DNA of 64,000 bases from NCBI RefSeq assembly GCF_004167675.1, contig NZ_SEZQ01000018.1. One strand, given 5' to 3'. The notes beneath the pieces are model-generated. The model did not search any database. It had not been told where the DNA came from and saw only the letters and a list, made by a program, of their open reading frames with translations. Both the position numbers and the translations under genes were made by a program. Below are positions 53,456 through 63,266 of the stretch, in pieces (the stretch's first letter is position 1; each line of letters opens with the position of its first letter). This DNA comes from Aliivibrio finisterrensis_A. Its GTDB lineage: Bacteria; Pseudomonadota; Gammaproteobacteria; Enterobacterales; Vibrionaceae.

Positions 53456-54901
53456 TTATTCAACAGTAATGATACGCATACAGTTAGTTGAACCAACGAT
53501 ATCCATTACATCACCTTGAGTGATGATAACTTGATCACCAGCACTTAATAGACCTTTGCTTTTTAGTGTATTAATTGCCGCATGAGTTGATGGAAGACCT
53601 GAATCTGCTTTTTCATCGAAGAATACAGGTGTAACACCACGATAAAGTGCAGCACGGTTTAGCGTACTCTCGTTGCGAGATAGAGCAAAGATTGGTAAAC
53701 CAGAGCTTAGGCGAGACATCATTAATGGTGTACGACCAGACTCAGTTAGAGTGATCATCGCTGTAATACCTTCCATGTGGTTTGCTGCATACATGGTAGA
53801 CATTGCAATCGTTTCTTCAGGTGTTGTGAAACGACGATCTAAACGGTGGTTTGATACGTTTACAGTAGGTACTTTCTCTGCACCCATACAAACGCTTGCC
53901 ATTGATGTTACTGTTTCAACAGGGAAGTCACCAGCTGCTGTTTCAGCAGACAGCATTACCGCATCAGAGCCATCTAGTACGGCGTTAGCAACGTCCATTA
54001 CTTCAGCACGAGTTGGCATTGGGCTTGTGATCATTGATTCCATCATTTGCGTTGCTGTAATAACCGTACGGTTAAGGCTACGAGCACGACGGATAAGTTG
54101 CTTTTGGACACCCACCAGCTCAGGATCGCCAATTTCAACACCTAGGTCACCACGAGCAACCATCACTACGTCAGATGCAAGGATGATGTCATCCATCGCT
54201 TCTTCTGTTGCGACTGTTTCTGCACGTTCAACTTTAGCAACTAATTGTGCTTCAAGACCCGCTTCACGAGCTAGACGACGAGCATAGTTCATGTCTTCGC
54301 CATTACGAGGGAAAGAAACGGCTAGGTAGTCTACTTTCATTGCCGCAGCAGTGATGATATCAGCTTTGTCTTTTTCAGTTAGTGCGTCAGCAGAAAGGCC
54401 ACCGCCTTGCTTGTTGATGCCTTTGTTGTTTGATAAAGGTCCAGCAACCGTTACTTCAGTATGAACTTTATTGCCTTCAACTGCTGTTACGCGAAGTTGT
54501 ACACGACCATCATCAAGAAGAAGAACGTCACCAGTAGTCACGTCTTGTGGAAGTTCTTTATAATCAAGACCAACAGAGTCTTGGTTACCTTCACCTTTAG
54601 GTAAATCACTATCTAGTGTGAATTTATCACCAATAGCTAATTGAATTTTACCTTCTTTAAACGTAGAAACACGGATTTTAGGGCCTTGTAAGTCACCTAG
54701 AATCGCTACGTGAGTACCAAGTTTTGCAGCGATTTCACGAACTTTCTTAGTACGCTCAATATGGTCCTCAGGGCTACCGTGAGAGAAGTTCATACGAACA
54801 ACGTTTGCGCCAGCGGCGATGATTTTTTCTAAGTTATTATCACGATCAGTTGCAGGGCCAAGAGTGGTAACAATTTTTGTTCTACGTAGTCTGTTAGACA
54901 T
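53456..54901 (-). CDS. pykA: Pyruvate kinase (PykA type)
   Basis: 481 residues. The N terminus RRTKIVTTLGPATDRDNNLE matches E. coli PykA almost exactly. ITATQMMESMITSPMPTRAE is the kinase signature, and GDLGVEIGDPELVG and MVARGDLG supply metal and ADP contacts. It makes pyruvate and ATP from phosphoenolpyruvate. PykA-type enzymes are activated by AMP and sugar phosphates rather than fructose-1,6-bisphosphate (family knowledge). Codon use suggests strong expression. A 615-base plus-strand frame inside it is a shadow. Confidence 0.97.
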   Translation of the reverse strand: MSNRLRRTKIVTTLGPATDRDNNLEKIIAAGANVVRMNFSHGSPEDHIERTKKVREIAAKLGTHVAILGDLQGPKIRVSTFKEGKIQLAIGDKFTLDSDLPKGEGNQDSVGLDYKELPQDVTTGDVLLLDDGRVQLRVTAVEGNKVHTEVTVAGPLSNNKGINKQGGGLSADALTEKDKADIITAAAMKVDYLAVSFPRNGEDMNYARRLAREAGLEAQLVAKVERAETVATEEAMDDIILASDVVMVARGDLGVEIGDPELVGVQKQLIRRARSLNRTVITATQMMESMITSPMPTRAEVMDVANAVLDGSDAVMLSAETAAGDFPVETVTSMASVCMGAEKVPTVNVSNHRLDRRFTTPEETIAMSTMYAANHMEGITAMITLTESGRTPLMMSRLSSGLPIFALSRNESTLNRAALYRGVTPVFFDEKADSGLPSTHAAINTLKSKGLLSAGDQVIITQGDVMDIVGSTNCMRIITVE

Positions 54902-55006
54902 ATTATCTCCAAGATGGATGTTGTTGTGTTTATTCTGTGATCAAGTAAACATATATCGAGAATGATGACAATTCCATGATTCAAACAAGGTAATTATCAA
55001 AAATTA

Positions 55007-55687
55007 TCACGCAATCGCTAAATATTTGTGCGTTTGTATAGAAAGTCGCCAGTTTCTTTTGATGCAGGTTTCAATACAAAGTTCAGTAGCGCGTGGTTTT
55101 TGGCTGATAGGTTGCAGTGCAATAGTGACGTCATCCAATAATTTTACACCATCTAATAGCGCTTCTAATTGCTCAATATCTTTGTTAGTTCCTACAGGGT
55201 GTTTAATTTCGTTTGCTCGCATTAATGCGTTTTCTAAAACGGGCAGTTTACCTTTCATGTTGATTTTTGGTGAAACCGTAACCCATGTATTTGCTGATGC
55301 AAGAATAGGATAAGTACCACTGGTTTCTATTTGACAACGATAACCGTGTTGTTCTAATTCTTCAGTTAATGGTGTTAAGTCATAAATGCATGGTTCTCCA
55401 CCAGTGATGACCATATGTTTTGCAGTGTAACCTTGTTCTTTAAGCATATTGATTATTTGAGTGCTCGTTAACTCGGTCCAACTTGGTGAGTCTTCTGTTT
55501 TCGCTAAAATTGAAGCTAAATCCGTTTGATCACTTAACGCCACATCCCACGTTTGTTTGGTATCGCACCAAGAGCAACCTACAGGGCAGCCTTGCAAGCG
55601 TAAGAAAATAGAAGGAACTCCAGTAAATGAGCCTTCGCCTTGAATGGTTTCAAATAGCTCATTAATCTTAAATGTTGACGATGACAT
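55007..55687 (-). CDS. queE: 7-carboxy-7-deazaguanine synthase
   Basis: 226 residues, radical SAM. The cluster motif is CPVGCSWC (Cys-x3-Cys-x2-Cys), inside LRLQGCPVGCSWCDTK. INELFETIQGEGSFTGVPSI opens the protein and MVITGGEPCIYDL is the SAM-binding glycine stretch. It ring-contracts 6-carboxytetrahydropterin to 7-carboxy-7-deazaguanine for queuosine in tRNA. The ATG at 55687 is chosen; a TTG five codons earlier is possible. It is divergent from mlc across 183 bases. queC and queD are not in the window. Confidence 0.94.
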   Translation of the reverse strand: MSSSTFKINELFETIQGEGSFTGVPSIFLRLQGCPVGCSWCDTKQTWDVALSDQTDLASILAKTEDSPSWTELTSTQIINMLKEQGYTAKHMVITGGEPCIYDLTPLTEELEQHGYRCQIETSGTYPILASANTWVTVSPKINMKGKLPVLENALMRANEIKHPVGTNKDIEQLEALLDGVKLLDDVTIALQPISQKPRATELCIETCIKRNWRLSIQTHKYLAIA

Positions 55688-55773
55688 AATTATTTTACTC
55701 AAATAAAAAACTACAAAATTTGGTGATTGAAATACGTGTTAAAGTCGCATTTTCAGTAAATATTTCATAATCT

Positions 55774-55789
55774 TCGTGATAAACATCAC
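55774..55789. promoter_or_regulatory. CRP-like palindrome between queE and mlc
   Basis: CGTGATAAACATCACG. A symmetric CGTGA-N6-TCACG, one base per arm away from the CRP core TGTGA-N6-TCACA. E. coli mlc is known to be CRP-controlled. Weak to moderate. Confidence 0.35.
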
Positions 55790-55870
55790 GTAGGTTAACT
55801 CTCGGACTTCACAATTTGTTCGCAAAGTAAAAAAATGATATCCGATGATATTTATTTACTGGAGAGAAGC

Positions 55871-57085
55871 ATGTACGTGGCCCAACCCGGACACATTGAT
55901 CATTTAAAACAAGTAAATGCTGGACGGGTATACAAGTTAATTGATCAACTAGGCCCAATCTCTCGGATCGATCTTTCTAAGCAAAGTAATTTAGCTCCTG
56001 CCAGTATTACTAAAATCACACGTGAATTACTTGATGCACACCTTATCAAAGAAACGCAAGTACAAGAAGCAAATAGTCGTGGTCGACCTGCAATTGGCTT
56101 AGAAGTTGATAATGAAGGGTGGCAATTCCTATCTATGCGTTTAGGACGTGGTTATCTAACCATTGCGTTACATAGCTTAGGTGGAGCGCAAATTATTGAA
56201 GAAAGACAAACGATTCATGAAATTGAGCAAGATGAATTACTTGCAAAATTACTGTCTGAAATTGAACTTTTTTTCCAAAAGCATTCTCGAATATTAGGAA
56301 GAATAACCAGTATCGCAGTGTCACTACCAGGCTTAGTGATTTCGTCACAAGGCCTTGTAATACAAATGCCTCACTACAATGTAGACAATTTGCCTTTGGG
56401 TCCTAAGATCTACGAAGCAACAGGACTGCCTGTGTTTGTTGGCAATGACACTCGTAGTTGGGCGCTAGCTGAAAAGCTATTTGGCAATTCAAAAGAACAC
56501 GATAATTCAATATTAGTATCAATCCATCATGGGGTTGGTGCTGGTATTATTATGAACGGTGAAGTTTTACAAGGCAGAACAGGCAATATTGGTGAGATGG
56601 GGCACATCAAAATCAATAAATTGGGTGCTCGTTGCCATTGTGGTAATTCCGGCTGTCTAGAAACGGTTGCAAGTGCAAAATCATTACGAGATCAAGTCAA
56701 AAAGCTGATTGATGATGGGCATAAAACATCATTAAGCGGTAAAAAAATTACGATAGAAAGCATCTGTCTTGCTGCGAATGACGGAGATATGTTAGCTAAA
56801 CAAGTTATTACTGATCTAGGACATAATCTTGGTGAGGCGATCGCTATTATGGTGAATCTATTTAACCCTGAAATTGTATTGATTGGTGGAGAAATTAACC
56901 TTTCAAAGGCGATTTTATATCCTGTCATTATGGATGCGATCCAAAACCAAGTATTGCCATTGTACGCTAAAGACACCAAGTTAGTCGAAAGCCGCTTTTA
57001 TACGCAAGCAACGATGCCCGGTGCGGCATTAGTTAAACAAGCAATGTGCGACGGGTCTTTGCTAATGAAGGTGATTGAAGGGTAA
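55871..57085 (+). CDS. mlc: ROK-family repressor Mlc
   Basis: 404 residues. The N-terminal winged helix QPGHIDHLKQVNAGRVYKLI matches E. coli Mlc closely, and LAPASITKITRELLDAHLI is its HTH. The ROK domain follows, with the structural zinc site GARCHCGNSGCLE and the late mark NLFNPEIVLIGG. Mlc represses PTS sugar genes and is inactivated by binding dephosphorylated EIICB at the membrane. NagC is the close alternative, but the N terminus favours Mlc. The ATG at 55871 has GGAGAG upstream; a start 12 codons earlier is not supported. The PTS gene at 3122-4582 could be a target. Confidence 0.93.
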   Translation: MYVAQPGHIDHLKQVNAGRVYKLIDQLGPISRIDLSKQSNLAPASITKITRELLDAHLIKETQVQEANSRGRPAIGLEVDNEGWQFLSMRLGRGYLTIALHSLGGAQIIEERQTIHEIEQDELLAKLLSEIELFFQKHSRILGRITSIAVSLPGLVISSQGLVIQMPHYNVDNLPLGPKIYEATGLPVFVGNDTRSWALAEKLFGNSKEHDNSILVSIHHGVGAGIIMNGEVLQGRTGNIGEMGHIKINKLGARCHCGNSGCLETVASAKSLRDQVKKLIDDGHKTSLSGKKITIESICLAANDGDMLAKQVITDLGHNLGEAIAIMVNLFNPEIVLIGGEINLSKAILYPVIMDAIQNQVLPLYAKDTKLVESRFYTQATMPGAALVKQAMCDGSLLMKVIEG

Positions 57086-57107
57086 TATTAACGCTTCTGA
57101 ACATTAT

Positions 57108-57137
57108 AAAATAGCAGCTGAAATGAGCTGCTATTTT
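57108..57137. terminator. Bidirectional terminator, mlc / ltaE
   Basis: AAAATAGCAGCT (57108-57119) and AGCTGCTATTTT (57126-57137), a perfect 12-bp stem between convergent genes. Confidence 0.9.
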
Positions 57138-57170
57138 TATTTGTAGGCACTGCTTTATTGTTGAGGTTAG

Positions 57171-58178
57171 TTAGACTTCGCTTTTAAGAAATTCAATAAG
57201 AGTATCAATGTCTTCTTTTGAAACGTCTTTATGAGTAACGAATCGAATAGGGTTACCTGCAGACAGTAAGATATCGTGTTGGTTCGCTTTTTGTACAATA
57301 TCATGAATATCGATTTGACTATCTAAGCGTGCAAAAACGATATTGGTCTGTATATGCTCAATATTAACGCTAAATCCAGTCACAGTATTCAGTTGTTCTG
57401 CTAAATATTTCGCATTGCTATGATCAATCGCTAACTGTGGCACTTGTTCAGTCAGCGCAAGTTTAGCCGCAGCCCCTAGAATACCAGCTTGCCTCATTCC
57501 GCCACCGAGCATTTTTCTGATACGACGTGCTTTTTGAATGTATTCTTTTGGGCCTAATAATAAAGAACCTACAGGTGCAGCTAATCCTTTAGATAAACAA
57601 ATCGTCATGCTATCAAAGTGCTGAGCAATTTCTTTAATATCAACATCAAGCGCAACAGCCGCGTTATAAACTCGTGCGCCATCAAGGTGAAGTTGTAAGT
57701 TGTGTTTATTTACAAACTCACGTGCTTGTGCAAGATAAGAAAGGGGTAAGACTTTACCGTTAATGGTATTTTCTAAGCTCAATAGTTTTGTTCGTGCAAA
57801 ATGGAAATCATCAGGCTTAATTGCGGCTTCTAGTTTTTGAAAACAGAGTGAGCCATCAGGATTGTTTTCGATAGGCTGAGGTTGAATAGAACCCAATACG
57901 GCTGCACCGCCAGCTTCATACTTATAGTTATGTGCTTGTTGGCCACATAAATATTCATCACCACGCTCACAGTGAGCCATTAAGCCAAGTAGATTTGCTT
58001 GAGTCCCTGATGATGTAAACAGTGCAGCTTCAAATCCATGACGCTCTGCTGCCCATGTTTCTAGCTCATTAATCGTTGGGTCGTCCCCATACACATCATC
58101 GCCCACAGGGGCATTAGCCATCGCTTCACGCATGGCTTGGGTCGGTCTTGTTACTGTATCAGAGCGAAAATCAATCAT
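57171..58178 (-). CDS. ltaE: Low-specificity L-threonine aldolase
   Basis: 335 residues, PLP-dependent fold type I. The N terminus MIDFRSDTVTRPTQAMREAM and PVGDDVYGDDPT are hallmarks of LtaE. The Schiff-base Lys is in MTICLSKGLAAPVGS, and the PLP-ring Asp and Arg are in LHLDGARVYNAAV. It cleaves L-threonine and L-allo-threonine to glycine and acetaldehyde. The ATG at 58178 has AAGGAAG five bases upstream. A single-gene unit, convergent with mlc. Confidence 0.95.
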   Translation of the reverse strand: MIDFRSDTVTRPTQAMREAMANAPVGDDVYGDDPTINELETWAAERHGFEAALFTSSGTQANLLGLMAHCERGDEYLCGQQAHNYKYEAGGAAVLGSIQPQPIENNPDGSLCFQKLEAAIKPDDFHFARTKLLSLENTINGKVLPLSYLAQAREFVNKHNLQLHLDGARVYNAAVALDVDIKEIAQHFDSMTICLSKGLAAPVGSLLLGPKEYIQKARRIRKMLGGGMRQAGILGAAAKLALTEQVPQLAIDHSNAKYLAEQLNTVTGFSVNIEHIQTNIVFARLDSQIDIHDIVQKANQHDILLSAGNPIRFVTHKDVSKEDIDTLIEFLKSEV

Positions 58179-58501
58179 GTTACTTCCTTGCATTAGCCAC
58201 TATATTTAAATATAAGGTATTTGTTGGCGATGTTGTTGTTATGTTTCACTTTAAAGTCAAGATAACATAGTGCTTCTAGATGTGAAAATAATGAGAGTGA
58301 GATCTTTCAATTTAAGAGAGTTAAACATTCATCGTATTTAATAAATACACTGGTGGTAATCACTTTTAATGCCCAATTACGACTAAATGGCTAGTTGATT
58401 TGGTTATTTATCAGCCAATTACACTAAAGGGTTACTAGGTACAGACTAAAAATTACATTATACTCAAGAGTAATGTGATATCTGAAATGTAAGGGAATGT
58501 A
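58179..58501. promoter_or_regulatory. Intergenic region between ltaE and ravA
   Basis: Divergent promoter region of about 320 bases with no ORF that has a ribosome binding site. It holds an imperfect dyad just upstream of ravA, ATTACATTA (58452-58460) and TAATGTGAT (58471-58479), that could be an operator. Nothing else stands out. Confidence 0.35.
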
Positions 58502-60151
58502 ATGCAAGGTAACTCAATAAGAACCAGTGCAGAGCGAGCGTTGTTATCAGAGCGTATTCAAAAACTAACAACGGCGTTATCTGACGGCGTATATGAAAGA
58601 GAAGATACAATGCGATTGTGTCTACTTGCAGCGCTTTCTGGCGAGAGTGTATTTTTACTTGGACCACCAGGTATCGCAAAAAGTTTAATTGCTAAACGAT
58701 TAATAAAAGCGTTTGATAATAGTAGTTATTTTGAATATTTAATGACAAGGTTCTCGACACCAGAAGAAGTTTTTGGTCCATTATCGATTCAAGAACTTAA
58801 AGACAATGGAAAATACGTTCGACTCACTCAAGGGTATTTACCTACGGCTCAAGTTGTCTTTTTAGATGAAATTTGGAAAGCGGGTCCTGCAATTCTAAAT
58901 ACATTGCTGACTGTGGTTAATGAAAAAACCTTTAAAAATGGCAATGAAATACTTCCTGTACCAATGCGTCTTTTGATTTCAGCCTCAAATGAATTACCAG
59001 ATGAAGACAGTGGCCTGGATGCTCTATATGACCGAATGCTTGTTCGTGTGTTTGTAAACCGTATTCAAAATAAAAATAATTTCAAATCTATGTTGATGAC
59101 GGGCACGATTCAAGAAACAGAAATCGATTCGGCATTAGTGGTAACTGATGAAGAATATCATCAATGGCAAAGAGAGTTCGATGGACTTACTTTATCAGAA
59201 GAGGTATTTGAAAAATTATTTGAATTAAAAACAATGCTTGAAAAACACAATGCGTCTTATGATGACTCATTGTACGTATCGGATCGTCGATGGAAAAAAT
59301 CAGTTAAATTATTGAAAGCTTCTGCATTTTTTAGTGGGCGCGATGAAATCAACCCAATGGATCTATTGTTGCTTCAAGATTGTTTGTGGACAACCCCTGA
59401 AAACCGAGAGCAAGTAAGAGAAAGTATTCGAACCTTTGCTTCCGATAAGGCATTTGATCAAAAGAATGTTTCTATGAATATTGAAATGATTCAAAGTGAC
59501 ATTGCTGAGATGGAAGCGCAGGTTCTCGTTGAGCAAGGTATCGCTCTTCATATTGAATCGGCGGGTAATCGTCTGATGAAAAAAGAAAGCTTTGAATTTG
59601 ATTTCAACAAAGGCAAGCGATACAGCGTGGGTCATACGCATCAGTTGGTTAAGTTGATCATGTTGCAATCAAACATGTCTGTCTCTGAAGGTGAGAAAGG
59701 GGACAGTCGCTGGGTTTATGTTAACCCTGAAGAGCTGGCTAAGCAGATGAAAGAAGGGAGAGCAACGGTATATGGTTATGTAAACCAGAATCAAAACTTG
59801 TGCAGCTTAACGTTCGAACTGGATGCTGATTGCAGATTAGTAATCAAAGATATCGCAAATCGTTCTGTTCTTGTTGGTATGGTAGGTCATAATGATCCAA
59901 CACAAAGCCAGTTTGAGGAATGGACACAAAAAATAGCGCATAATCAACAGCACTTAGATGAAGCAGAGCACCAGTTAAGAAAAAGTCGTGCTCAATTTCA
60001 TTCTGCATTGCCTCATAACTTCATTGAAGAAAGCTTACCATCAGTGATTGAAAACAGTTTACACCTTTTAGGTCAGCGTATTGAAAGCTGTAAATCTCAA
60101 TTTGAAGGGGCAAGCCGTCGCATGTTGAAATTTAGCGACTATTATTCATAG
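58502..60151 (+). CDS. ravA: MoxR-family AAA+ ATPase RavA
   Basis: 549 residues. AAA+ core: Walker A LLGPPGIAKSL (about 56-66), Walker B VVFLDEIWKAGPAIL, and the sensor segment SASNELPDEDSGLDALYDRM typical of RavA. A long C-terminal LARA-like and helical region follows. With ViaA it forms a chaperone-like pair. In E. coli it acts on lysine decarboxylase and respiratory complexes. No ldcI/cadA gene is seen here. AAGGGA lies six bases before the ATG. 32 bases separate it from viaA. Confidence 0.92.
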   Translation: MQGNSIRTSAERALLSERIQKLTTALSDGVYEREDTMRLCLLAALSGESVFLLGPPGIAKSLIAKRLIKAFDNSSYFEYLMTRFSTPEEVFGPLSIQELKDNGKYVRLTQGYLPTAQVVFLDEIWKAGPAILNTLLTVVNEKTFKNGNEILPVPMRLLISASNELPDEDSGLDALYDRMLVRVFVNRIQNKNNFKSMLMTGTIQETEIDSALVVTDEEYHQWQREFDGLTLSEEVFEKLFELKTMLEKHNASYDDSLYVSDRRWKKSVKLLKASAFFSGRDEINPMDLLLLQDCLWTTPENREQVRESIRTFASDKAFDQKNVSMNIEMIQSDIAEMEAQVLVEQGIALHIESAGNRLMKKESFEFDFNKGKRYSVGHTHQLVKLIMLQSNMSVSEGEKGDSRWVYVNPEELAKQMKEGRATVYGYVNQNQNLCSLTFELDADCRLVIKDIANRSVLVGMVGHNDPTQSQFEEWTQKIAHNQQHLDEAEHQLRKSRAQFHSALPHNFIEESLPSVIENSLHLLGQRIESCKSQFEGASRRMLKFSDYYS

Positions 60152-60183
60152 GCTATGATCTCTTTTAGAATACAAGGAAACTT

Positions 60184-61632
60184 ATGTTAGGTGCAGATGC
60201 GCTAAATTTGGTTTTAATGGTTGCTGAGTCAGGAATGATTGACTCATCCATTACCGAAATATTATCAAGACCACAGTTTTTGACTGCCGCAAAGTCTAAT
60301 CCTAATATTAAGCCTACGATTAAAAATCACATTTTGAAATGGCGTGGTAAGGTTAAGCACAAAATGACAAAAGTGTGTGAGACCGAGCGAATTCAAGAGG
60401 AGCTAGCTCTGTATCAAGAGGTGATTCATTGGAGTGAGAGTGAATTCTATTGTCAGGTAGATGATATTATGACTAAGCTCCAGTGGCATTCCTCATTTTA
60501 TATCGAAGCAAAAGAGCTTATTAACAATAATAAAAGCTTAATGAACCCAATGTTTCCACGCTTTTTTTGTGAGCGATGGTATCAGAGTTTGTCTGATTCA
60601 ATTAAACAGGCTCAATTGAGCGAACTTAAAGAAGACAAAGAAAAACTGCTGGCGGATTTATATCAGCGGATTGAAACGTTAAAAGCAATGGAATCGATAA
60701 CAGAGGAAGGCGACGATGCCCATATTGGTAAACTGTGGGATATGGCTTCAGCAAAATTAACCAAGTCCAATGTCGATATCATGAAGTTGCATGCGCGCTT
60801 CCTTAAAAAGAATAAAGGCTTGCAAGAAATAGCGTCAAAACTGGGTCGTATGGCGAATGAAGCACAAAATCATGATCGCTCTCAAGCTACTGCTGAAGAA
60901 GTTAAGGTGGTGGAAGAGAAAAGTGATTTTGTTACTGATGATATTGTTGGTATTCAAGAAGGGGATGATCTTAGTCGATTACTGCCTAATGAAACCTTAT
61001 TTCTGTCACACCCTGAGCTAGAAGTGATTTTCTATCAGCATTTGGTTGATAAGCGTCTGATGAATTATCGTATGGAAGGAGCTGATAGGAAGTTACGCAA
61101 AGTTACGGCTCATTCAAGGGCATCAAATGATGCATTAGTTGAAAAAGGCCCTTTCGTTGTGTGTGTTGATGCATCAGGCTCAATGAGTGGGTTTCCTGAG
61201 CAATGTGCTAAGGCCCTTGCTTATGGCTTGATGCAAATAGCATTAGCGGAAGAGCGAGATTGTTATGTTGTTTTATTCTCAACTCAACAAATTACGTATG
61301 AATTAAGCAAGCAAGATGGCTTGAGAGAAGTTGCCGATTTTTTATCGTACAAATTCCATGGTGGAACAGATTTAGAGCCTGTATTAGAGCAATCTATTGA
61401 ATTGATGCATGGTGATAAATATAAAAACGCAGATTTAGTGGTATTGTCTGATTTTATTGCACCGACGCAATCAGAGAATATTGCAGCAATGGTAGAGGAC
61501 TTAAAACAGCATCAGAATCGATTTCATGCCGTTTGTTTATCAAAATACGGTAATCCAGCATTAATGGCGATGTTTGACCATACATGGTCTTATCATCCAT
61601 CAATGCTAGGTCGTTTAACGCAAATTCGTTAA
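60184..61632 (+). CDS. viaA: VWA-domain protein ViaA
   Basis: 482 residues. A helical N-terminal part (1-300) is followed by a von Willebrand factor A domain (about 320-480) with a complete MIDAS: VVCVDASGSMSG, then the Thr in FHGGTDLEP and the Asp in VVLSDFIAP. It is the partner of the RavA ATPase, whose activity it stimulates. AAGGAAAC precedes the ATG. The same order as in E. coli, so the pair is co-transcribed. It ends nine bases before the convergent DUF2960 gene. Confidence 0.93.
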   Translation: MLGADALNLVLMVAESGMIDSSITEILSRPQFLTAAKSNPNIKPTIKNHILKWRGKVKHKMTKVCETERIQEELALYQEVIHWSESEFYCQVDDIMTKLQWHSSFYIEAKELINNNKSLMNPMFPRFFCERWYQSLSDSIKQAQLSELKEDKEKLLADLYQRIETLKAMESITEEGDDAHIGKLWDMASAKLTKSNVDIMKLHARFLKKNKGLQEIASKLGRMANEAQNHDRSQATAEEVKVVEEKSDFVTDDIVGIQEGDDLSRLLPNETLFLSHPELEVIFYQHLVDKRLMNYRMEGADRKLRKVTAHSRASNDALVEKGPFVVCVDASGSMSGFPEQCAKALAYGLMQIALAEERDCYVVLFSTQQITYELSKQDGLREVADFLSYKFHGGTDLEPVLEQSIELMHGDKYKNADLVVLSDFIAPTQSENIAAMVEDLKQHQNRFHAVCLSKYGNPALMAMFDHTWSYHPSMLGRLTQIR

Positions 61633-61641
61633 GGCTTGGCG

Positions 61642-61887
61642 TTATTCGCCATCTTTAACAAAACGAACTTTGCTAAAACCTAATTTAGTAAAGTAGCTAT
61701 GGCGAAAATCTTTTACCGCACCTGGGTTGTTTGATGCCATCTCAACTTGCTTTAACATGGTATCAAATTGAGAGATATCGATGCCTTCTGCTGCTGCCGC
61801 CGCTTCAAATGGGCCATGAAACTCACGAAATGAAAAAGGGATCTCTTTAGTTTCAGATTTGTATGTGTATCGAACGGTACGAGCCAT
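61642..61887 (-). CDS. DUF2960 family protein
   Basis: 81 residues. The opening MARTVRYTYKSETKEIPFSF and the ending FTKLGFSKVRFVKDGE fit DUF2960, a short protein of unknown function in Vibrionaceae and relatives (recalled, not searched). No signal peptide, no cysteine. It follows the DUF3069 gene by 47 bases and probably shares its transcript. Confidence 0.8.
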   Translation of the reverse strand: MARTVRYTYKSETKEIPFSFREFHGPFEAAAAAEGIDISQFDTMLKQVEMASNNPGAVKDFRHSYFTKLGFSKVRFVKDGE

Positions 61888-61934
61888 TATTATTCCTCGA
61901 AAATGGATGACATATTGCCATCCATAATCATCAA

Positions 61935-62372
61935 TTATTTTTTGAAGATTTCAGCAAGCTCACGTTTCATGATTGGATCGCGACGTGCTTTTTTGATTTG
62001 TTTAACAAGATCTTTCACGCAGTTGTGAAGCACTTGGTCAAGCAGCTGAGAGCGATATTCTGCTTTTGCGTCATCGTCCATGTTTTCAGGAAGTTCGATA
62101 GTTTCGAATTCCGCCATGAAATCATAACCAGCGTAGCTTTGGCTTAAAGAAACTAATGCGTGAAATTGCTCAAAATTGTCTAATACTTTTTGAGCACTTG
62201 CTGGCATTTCATCCCAAGATTCACGAACCGCAATTTCAGCAACTTCATGAACAGAAACAAGCATGTGCCACATTTCTTCAGGAACGCTTTCAAACTCAAT
62301 CACTTTTTTAAGTTCAGGAGAGATAGTTTCTAAATTGATAGCTTCTTTTTTTGTGTTTTCAACTTCAGACAT
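61935..62372 (-). CDS. DUF3069-like protein
   Basis: 145 residues, acidic and largely helical. Segments such as VPEEMWHMLVSVHEVAEIAV and LLDQVLHNCVKDLVKQIKKA suggest DUF3069, described only from Vibrio-type bacteria (recalled). No enzyme motif or membrane segment. A good start with GAAACTCAC upstream is only moderate. First gene of a pair with the DUF2960 protein; function unknown. Confidence 0.7.
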   Translation of the reverse strand: MSEVENTKKEAINLETISPELKKVIEFESVPEEMWHMLVSVHEVAEIAVRESWDEMPASAQKVLDNFEQFHALVSLSQSYAGYDFMAEFETIELPENMDDDAKAEYRSQLLDQVLHNCVKDLVKQIKKARRDPIMKRELAEIFKK

Positions 62373-62580
62373 GTGAGTTTCTCGTCATATAAAAGAGAAA
62401 TGGTAACCAGACCACAAGAAATGTCAATTCTATTCATATCATGAAATGAAATTAGCCTTCAATTCGTTCTATTTAGAAGCAAAAATGAGGAATTAACATC
62501 ACAAAAAATGAAGATTTAGATAAAGAATGCGCTAACTAGGTCGATAAAGTTGATAGGAATTATAATAACTCGGATTAATC

Positions 62581-63207
62581 ATGCTAAGAATTATATCGTT
62601 ATGCACTTCATTGTTATTGGTAGGTTGTGTTCAACATGGAAGCAATTTATTAGATACAGCACCAAAAACAAAAAGTGACACACCATACCCAACGTTTGAA
62701 GACCCTTATACAGAAACAACAGAGCAGGAAAATACGACGGATGCTACTCGTGCGTTAACCGGCCCAAATGGTGAATTAAAAGACGATGACATGAGAAAAG
62801 TGTCTGAACAATTAACTGATTTAGGTGTTGTTTATCATGAGGTGAGTGGTGATCAGCTGGTTATTTCAATTCAAGAAAAAGTACACTTTTCTAGTGCAAA
62901 AGCTGAATTGACGCCGCTAGCAACTAACTTATTAGATAAGCTAATTTCTGTTATGTCAACAAAGCCTGAATTAGCATTGGTTTTAGATGGACATACTGAT
63001 GTCACTGGTAATCCAATCAAAAATCAAAATCTGTCAGAAATGCGTTCAAACGAAGTTCGTCGTTATTTATTAACTAATAAATTAAATGCATCTCAGCTCT
63101 ATTCTCGTGGTTTCGGTGAGTATCTTCCATTATGTGATAACGAAACGATGCTTGGGCGTAAATGTAATCGACGTGTCGAAATTACTATTCTGAAGATTCA
63201 TTGGTAA
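62581..63207 (+). CDS. OmpA-family lipoprotein
   Basis: 208 residues. The lipobox LLLVGC gives lipidated Cys16. A short Thr/Glu-rich spacer (about 25-60) leads to the OmpA C-terminal peptidoglycan-binding domain (about 95-205), with VHFSSAKAELTPLATNLLDK, LDGHTDVTGNPIKNQNLSEM and RRVEITI. The Asp and Arg that hold diaminopimelate are in place (DVTGN, NLSEMRSNEVRRYL). A Pal-like anchor of the outer membrane to peptidoglycan, probably a minor paralogue. Convergent with creA. Confidence 0.9.
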   Translation: MLRIISLCTSLLLVGCVQHGSNLLDTAPKTKSDTPYPTFEDPYTETTEQENTTDATRALTGPNGELKDDDMRKVSEQLTDLGVVYHEVSGDQLVISIQEKVHFSSAKAELTPLATNLLDKLISVMSTKPELALVLDGHTDVTGNPIKNQNLSEMRSNEVRRYLLTNKLNASQLYSRGFGEYLPLCDNETMLGRKCNRRVEITILKIHW

Positions 63208-63228
63208 GAAGATATAAGAACAAAACTC

Positions 63229-63257
63229 AAACTGGATAGTGACTCACTATCCAGTTT
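63229..63257. terminator. Terminator between OmpA-like gene and creA
   Basis: AAACTGGATAGT (63229-63240) and ACTATCCAGTTT (63246-63257), a perfect 12-bp stem. T runs are short on both sides. Confidence 0.75.
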
Positions 63258-63266
63258 GCATTTAGG

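Noticed and set aside
53673..54287. Plus-strand 204-codon frame inside pykA
   Set aside because: Antisense shadow of a well-conserved, strongly expressed gene. Its Ser/Thr/Arg/Ile-rich composition matches a shadow and no ribosome binding site precedes it.
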